This document shows positions 6,097-7,960 of a stretch of DNA of 7,960 nucleotides, piece after piece (the stretch's first letter is position 1; every line of letters begins with the position of its first letter). The translations under genes were made by a program, and so were the position numbers. The notes beneath the pieces are model-generated. The model searched no databases and was not told the DNA's origin. It saw only the letters and a list, made by a program, of their open reading frames with translations. This DNA is from Caldifarciminota bacterium (GTDB lineage Bacteria; Hydrothermota; Hydrothermia; S141-80): the NCBI GenBank assembly GCA_027053375.1, contig JALUJC010000278.1, positions 1-7,960 of the forward strand, given 5' to 3'.

Positions 6097-6996
6097 TCAG
6101 GGAAGCTGCACCGTGTCCCCGTTCAGCGTGACGGTGTACTGGTTGCAGGCAGACCACGCAATCTGCAGTGTGTCCGATCCGCTGATCGCGTTCAGCACAC
6201 CATCGCGCACATGGGTGGACAGCGAATCATAACAGGTGCTGTCCATCACAAGCGGCGTCGGGGTGATCAGGGAAAGCACGGGATCGCCCACGGGGCGAAG
6301 GGTCCCCTGAATCTCCAGGGTTCCGGATTTGTACCCGCTCATCACCGGGGTCCATCCGGGGTCTGCGGGGGAATAGAACAGGTCACCCTGGAAGCTGTAG
6401 GCATATTTCATCGTGTCCAGCCCCTGCTGGGCATTGGTCTGGATCTCAAAATAGTCAATGGTGTGGTTCAGGGCGTTGTGGTATTGCTGTCCCTGTCGGT
6501 CTGAGGAGATGCTCCCGTGAAACAGGACATGGGTGGAATCGTTGGGATTCAGAGAGTCTCGCGAAGCCATTTCAAAGAGAAAGTCCCCCGAGCCCTGGGG
6601 ACCGCTCAGCGTTGCACGGCCCACCCAGGGATCGTTGTCGTTCTGGTCCTGTACCGCAACCTCTCCCACAAGATGCATGCGCATGGAATACATGACGGTA
6701 TCGCACTGGAGGGTGAGTGTGGCGTTCACCCTGACCCCATCCCCGTCTGCATCCGTTGTGTCGTTCCCTGTGAACGTAGACGGGCACAGGCTCTGAAAGA
6801 TAGCGCCGGCCATACCCGATGCATGGTAGGTCAGCAGGTCCTGAAGGTCGGTGAGCAGATCCTGTGCGACGGTGGTTGCGGTGGAGGAGTCAATGCCGGT
6901 TCCTCCTGTTCCACCATTTCCGGGTCCGGTGTTTGAGGACTTGTTGCAGCTCACCAGCAGGGCGAGCATCAGGAAGAAGAGAGCCATCCGACGCAT
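6097..6996 (-). CDS. Predicted lipoprotein, four-cysteine paralogous family, function unknown
   Basis: This 299-residue protein starts at 6996, where AAAGGAGGT lies six bases upstream. In-frame codons back to 7209 overlap the preceding gene and are ignored. The signal peptide MRRMALFFLMLALLVSC has a lipobox LVSC with C17, so it is predicted to be lipidated and anchored in a membrane facing outside the cytoplasm. A Gly/Ser/Asn/Thr-rich linker follows (about 18-40), then a short helix-prone stretch (about 42-65), then beta-rich sequence. Features shared with the upstream neighbour are C71, the acidic loop DADGDG at 82-87, C98, NDPWVG at 121-126, SPADPGWTP at about 209-217, SGTLEIQGT at 224-232, C255, and W281-x2-C284. 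The four non-lipid cysteines may form two disulfides, and the acidic loop resembles calcium-binding DxDGDG turns; both are inferences. I do not recognise a named family. Confidence 0.87.
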   Translation of the reverse strand: MRRMALFFLMLALLVSCNKSSNTGPGNGGTGGTGIDSSTATTVAQDLLTDLQDLLTYHASGMAGAIFQSLCPSTFTGNDTTDADGDGVRVNATLTLQCDTVMYSMRMHLVGEVAVQDQNDNDPWVGRATLSGPQGSGDFLFEMASRDSLNPNDSTHVLFHGSISSDRQGQQYHNALNHTIDYFEIQTNAQQGLDTMKYAYSFQGDLFYSPADPGWTPVMSGYKSGTLEIQGTLRPVGDPVLSLITPTPLVMDSTCYDSLSTHVRDGVLNAISGSDTLQIAWSACNQYTVTLNGDTVQLP

Positions 6997-7034
6997 ACCG
7001 TACCTCCTTTGGTCTTTTTGTTGGGTTGGCGGTA

Positions 7035-7040
7035 AGGATA
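7035..7040 (-). promoter_or_regulatory. Possible -10 element (GTATCCTT) before the lipoprotein gene
   Basis: TATCCT lies on the minus strand 38 bp before the lipoprotein start and 6 bp after the stop of the upstream paralogue. Its octamer GTATCCTT matches the other two promoter candidates in the window. No good -35 is found at 16-18 bp; TTCACA occurs at 21 bp, which is too far. The downstream gene could therefore be expressed partly from here or simply by readthrough in an operon with its paralogue. Confidence 0.3.
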
Positions 7041-7046
7041 CAGCCT

Positions 7047-7960
7047 TCAGGAAGAACCAGATGTGAAATGCATCACGGACGGGAGACCGGGAAGCCGTGG
7101 GACACGATCCAGGATGGACGTGGGCAGTTGCATTTTCATGGGGGAAGGATCCAGCGTGTCCACCACGCTGTCCCGGAAGGTCACAACCACCTGATAGCAG
7201 TTTAACCATGTGAGGCGCAGGGTGTCGGTGGCATGGATCATGTAGAGTGTCCCTCGTTCAATCCGATAAGTAAAACATACGGAAGAGGTCTCCAGAAGAT
7301 CAGGGGTGTGAAGCTGGACAGGGCGCAGACCGTGCGCGGTATAGGTGCCTTCAAGCGTAAGGGTCCCTGTCCCATCCACGCCATATTCGGGTACCCAGGA
7401 AGGGTCCGGGGGCGTGAACTTCAGGGTTCCGGTGTAGGAGAACCATGCATTGGTCAATGTATGCGTATCAATGGAGTCAATGAGCACGATCCTAATACGT
7501 GCGGAATAGGCATTTTGCGTGATATATCGGAATGAATCCCTCGTGGAAGAAATGGTGCCGTTCAGATCTCCGCTGTACTGTAAATGAACATAGGGATCCT
7601 GATAGATCCCCTCTGCGTGATAACCTGAAGGGTTCTGCGGGAGACCGGAAAATCGAACGAATCCCACCCAGGGGTCGGTGTCGGACGAATCCGTGAGCAG
7701 GATATTCCCCACAAGGAATGCTTCCTGCCCGATGCCCCGGATCTGGCAATCCAGGTGGGCGTTTGCCTGAAGGAACACGCTGTCCCCGTCTTCATCCTGA
7801 AGATTCCCGCGAAAAGCCTGCCCGCAGGCGGTATCCATCTGTGGCTGCATGCGACCGGTTCCGTAGGGAACCATGCCGAGAAGGGATGGGAGATCCCGGA
7901 AGAAGTGAACAGCCAGCGATTCCGCTTCCGGTACCGTGAGGGGCTGGAGGGAAGCGGGGC
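7047..7960 (-). CDS. Predicted exported protein, paralogue of the downstream lipoprotein (5' end outside window)
   Basis: The frame is open from the window edge to a TGA at 7047, giving 303 visible residues. An internal ATG at 7874 has no Shine-Dalgarno, and the frame continues in an aligned way upstream of it, so the true start lies outside. Counting from the first visible codon, it carries C45, the acidic loop DEDGD at 55-59, C71 and TDPWVG ending at 99. Further on come TPPDPSWVP, GTGTLTLEGT, SSVCFTY and a W-x2-C. All are in the same order as in the neighbour, and the spacing from C71 to DPWVG is exactly 24 residues in both. The C-terminus is about 25 residues longer than in the neighbour and hydrophobic/proline-containing. 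A signal peptide or lipobox presumably lies beyond the window. Function is unknown. The 50-bp gap and shared direction suggest a tandem duplication, perhaps one operon. Confidence 0.82.
   Translation of the reverse strand, partial: PASLQPLTVPEAESLAVHFFRDLPSLLGMVPYGTGRMQPQMDTACGQAFRGNLQDEDGDSVFLQANAHLDCQIRGIGQEAFLVGNILLTDSSDTDPWVGFVRFSGLPQNPSGYHAEGIYQDPYVHLQYSGDLNGTISSTRDSFRYITQNAYSARIRIVLIDSIDTHTLTNAWFSYTGTLKFTPPDPSWVPEYGVDGTGTLTLEGTYTAHGLRPVQLHTPDLLETSSVCFTYRIERGTLYMIHATDTLRLTWLNCYQVVVTFRDSVVDTLDPSPMKMQLPTSILDRVPRLPGLPSVMHFTSGSS

Noticed and set aside
5046..6131. 361-codon plus-strand open frame opposite purB
   Set aside because: It lies antisense to an unmistakable purB, has no ribosome-binding site, shows a His/Gln/Pro-rich composition typical of a shadow frame, and matches no family.
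1..7960. Mobile element, CRISPR array, tRNA or toxin-antitoxin module
   Set aside because: No transposase-like product, regularly spaced repeats, clover-leaf sequence with CCA end, or small antitoxin/toxin gene pair was found on either strand.

Overview
The window is about 8 kb of fairly GC-rich, densely coded bacterial chromosome with mostly housekeeping content. One gene carries a lipobox and the sigma/anti-sigma operon encodes exported domains, which suggests a cell with a developed envelope, probably diderm. The lineage cannot be fixed from this sequence. No transposase, phage gene, CRISPR array, tRNA or rRNA is visible.

Left part, plus strand (1-2007): the last codons of groES, then complete groEL, then a perfect 15-bp hairpin and a small FmdB-type zinc-ribbon gene. 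The groES-groEL pair is a standard chaperonin operon, but this GroEL lacks the usual Gly-Gly-Met tail. Positions 2008-2376 are intergenic. They hold a weak C/G hairpin, a pyrimidine-rich stretch, a doubtful minus-strand micro-ORF and two stacked candidate promoters.

Middle, plus strand (2377-4738): a three-gene operon joined by two ATGA stop/start overlaps. It encodes an ECF sigma factor, a one-pass zinc-finger anti-sigma factor with a beta-rich outer domain, and an apparently exported protein built from Ig-like units resembling Big_2 and pilus/secretin N-terminal domains. A housekeeping-type promoter and a very good ECF-type promoter (GGAACC, 17 bp, GTCTAA) lie in tandem upstream, which suggests the sigma factor drives its own operon. 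The third gene runs 83 bp into the 3' end of the convergent purB.

Right part, minus strand (7960 down to 4656): two adjacent paralogous genes of an unrecognised exported family. The upstream one is cut by the window edge and the downstream one has a clear lipobox. They share four cysteines, a DxDGD acidic loop and a DPWVG motif. A second perfect GC-rich hairpin and a candidate promoter follow, and then complete purB (adenylosuccinate lyase).

Two themes cross the gene boundaries. Two long GC-rich hairpins without a U-tract sit at gene ends, and the octamer GTATCCTT recurs at the -10-like position of three transcription units. The most novel parts are the third gene of the ECF operon and the paralogous cysteine-containing exported pair.
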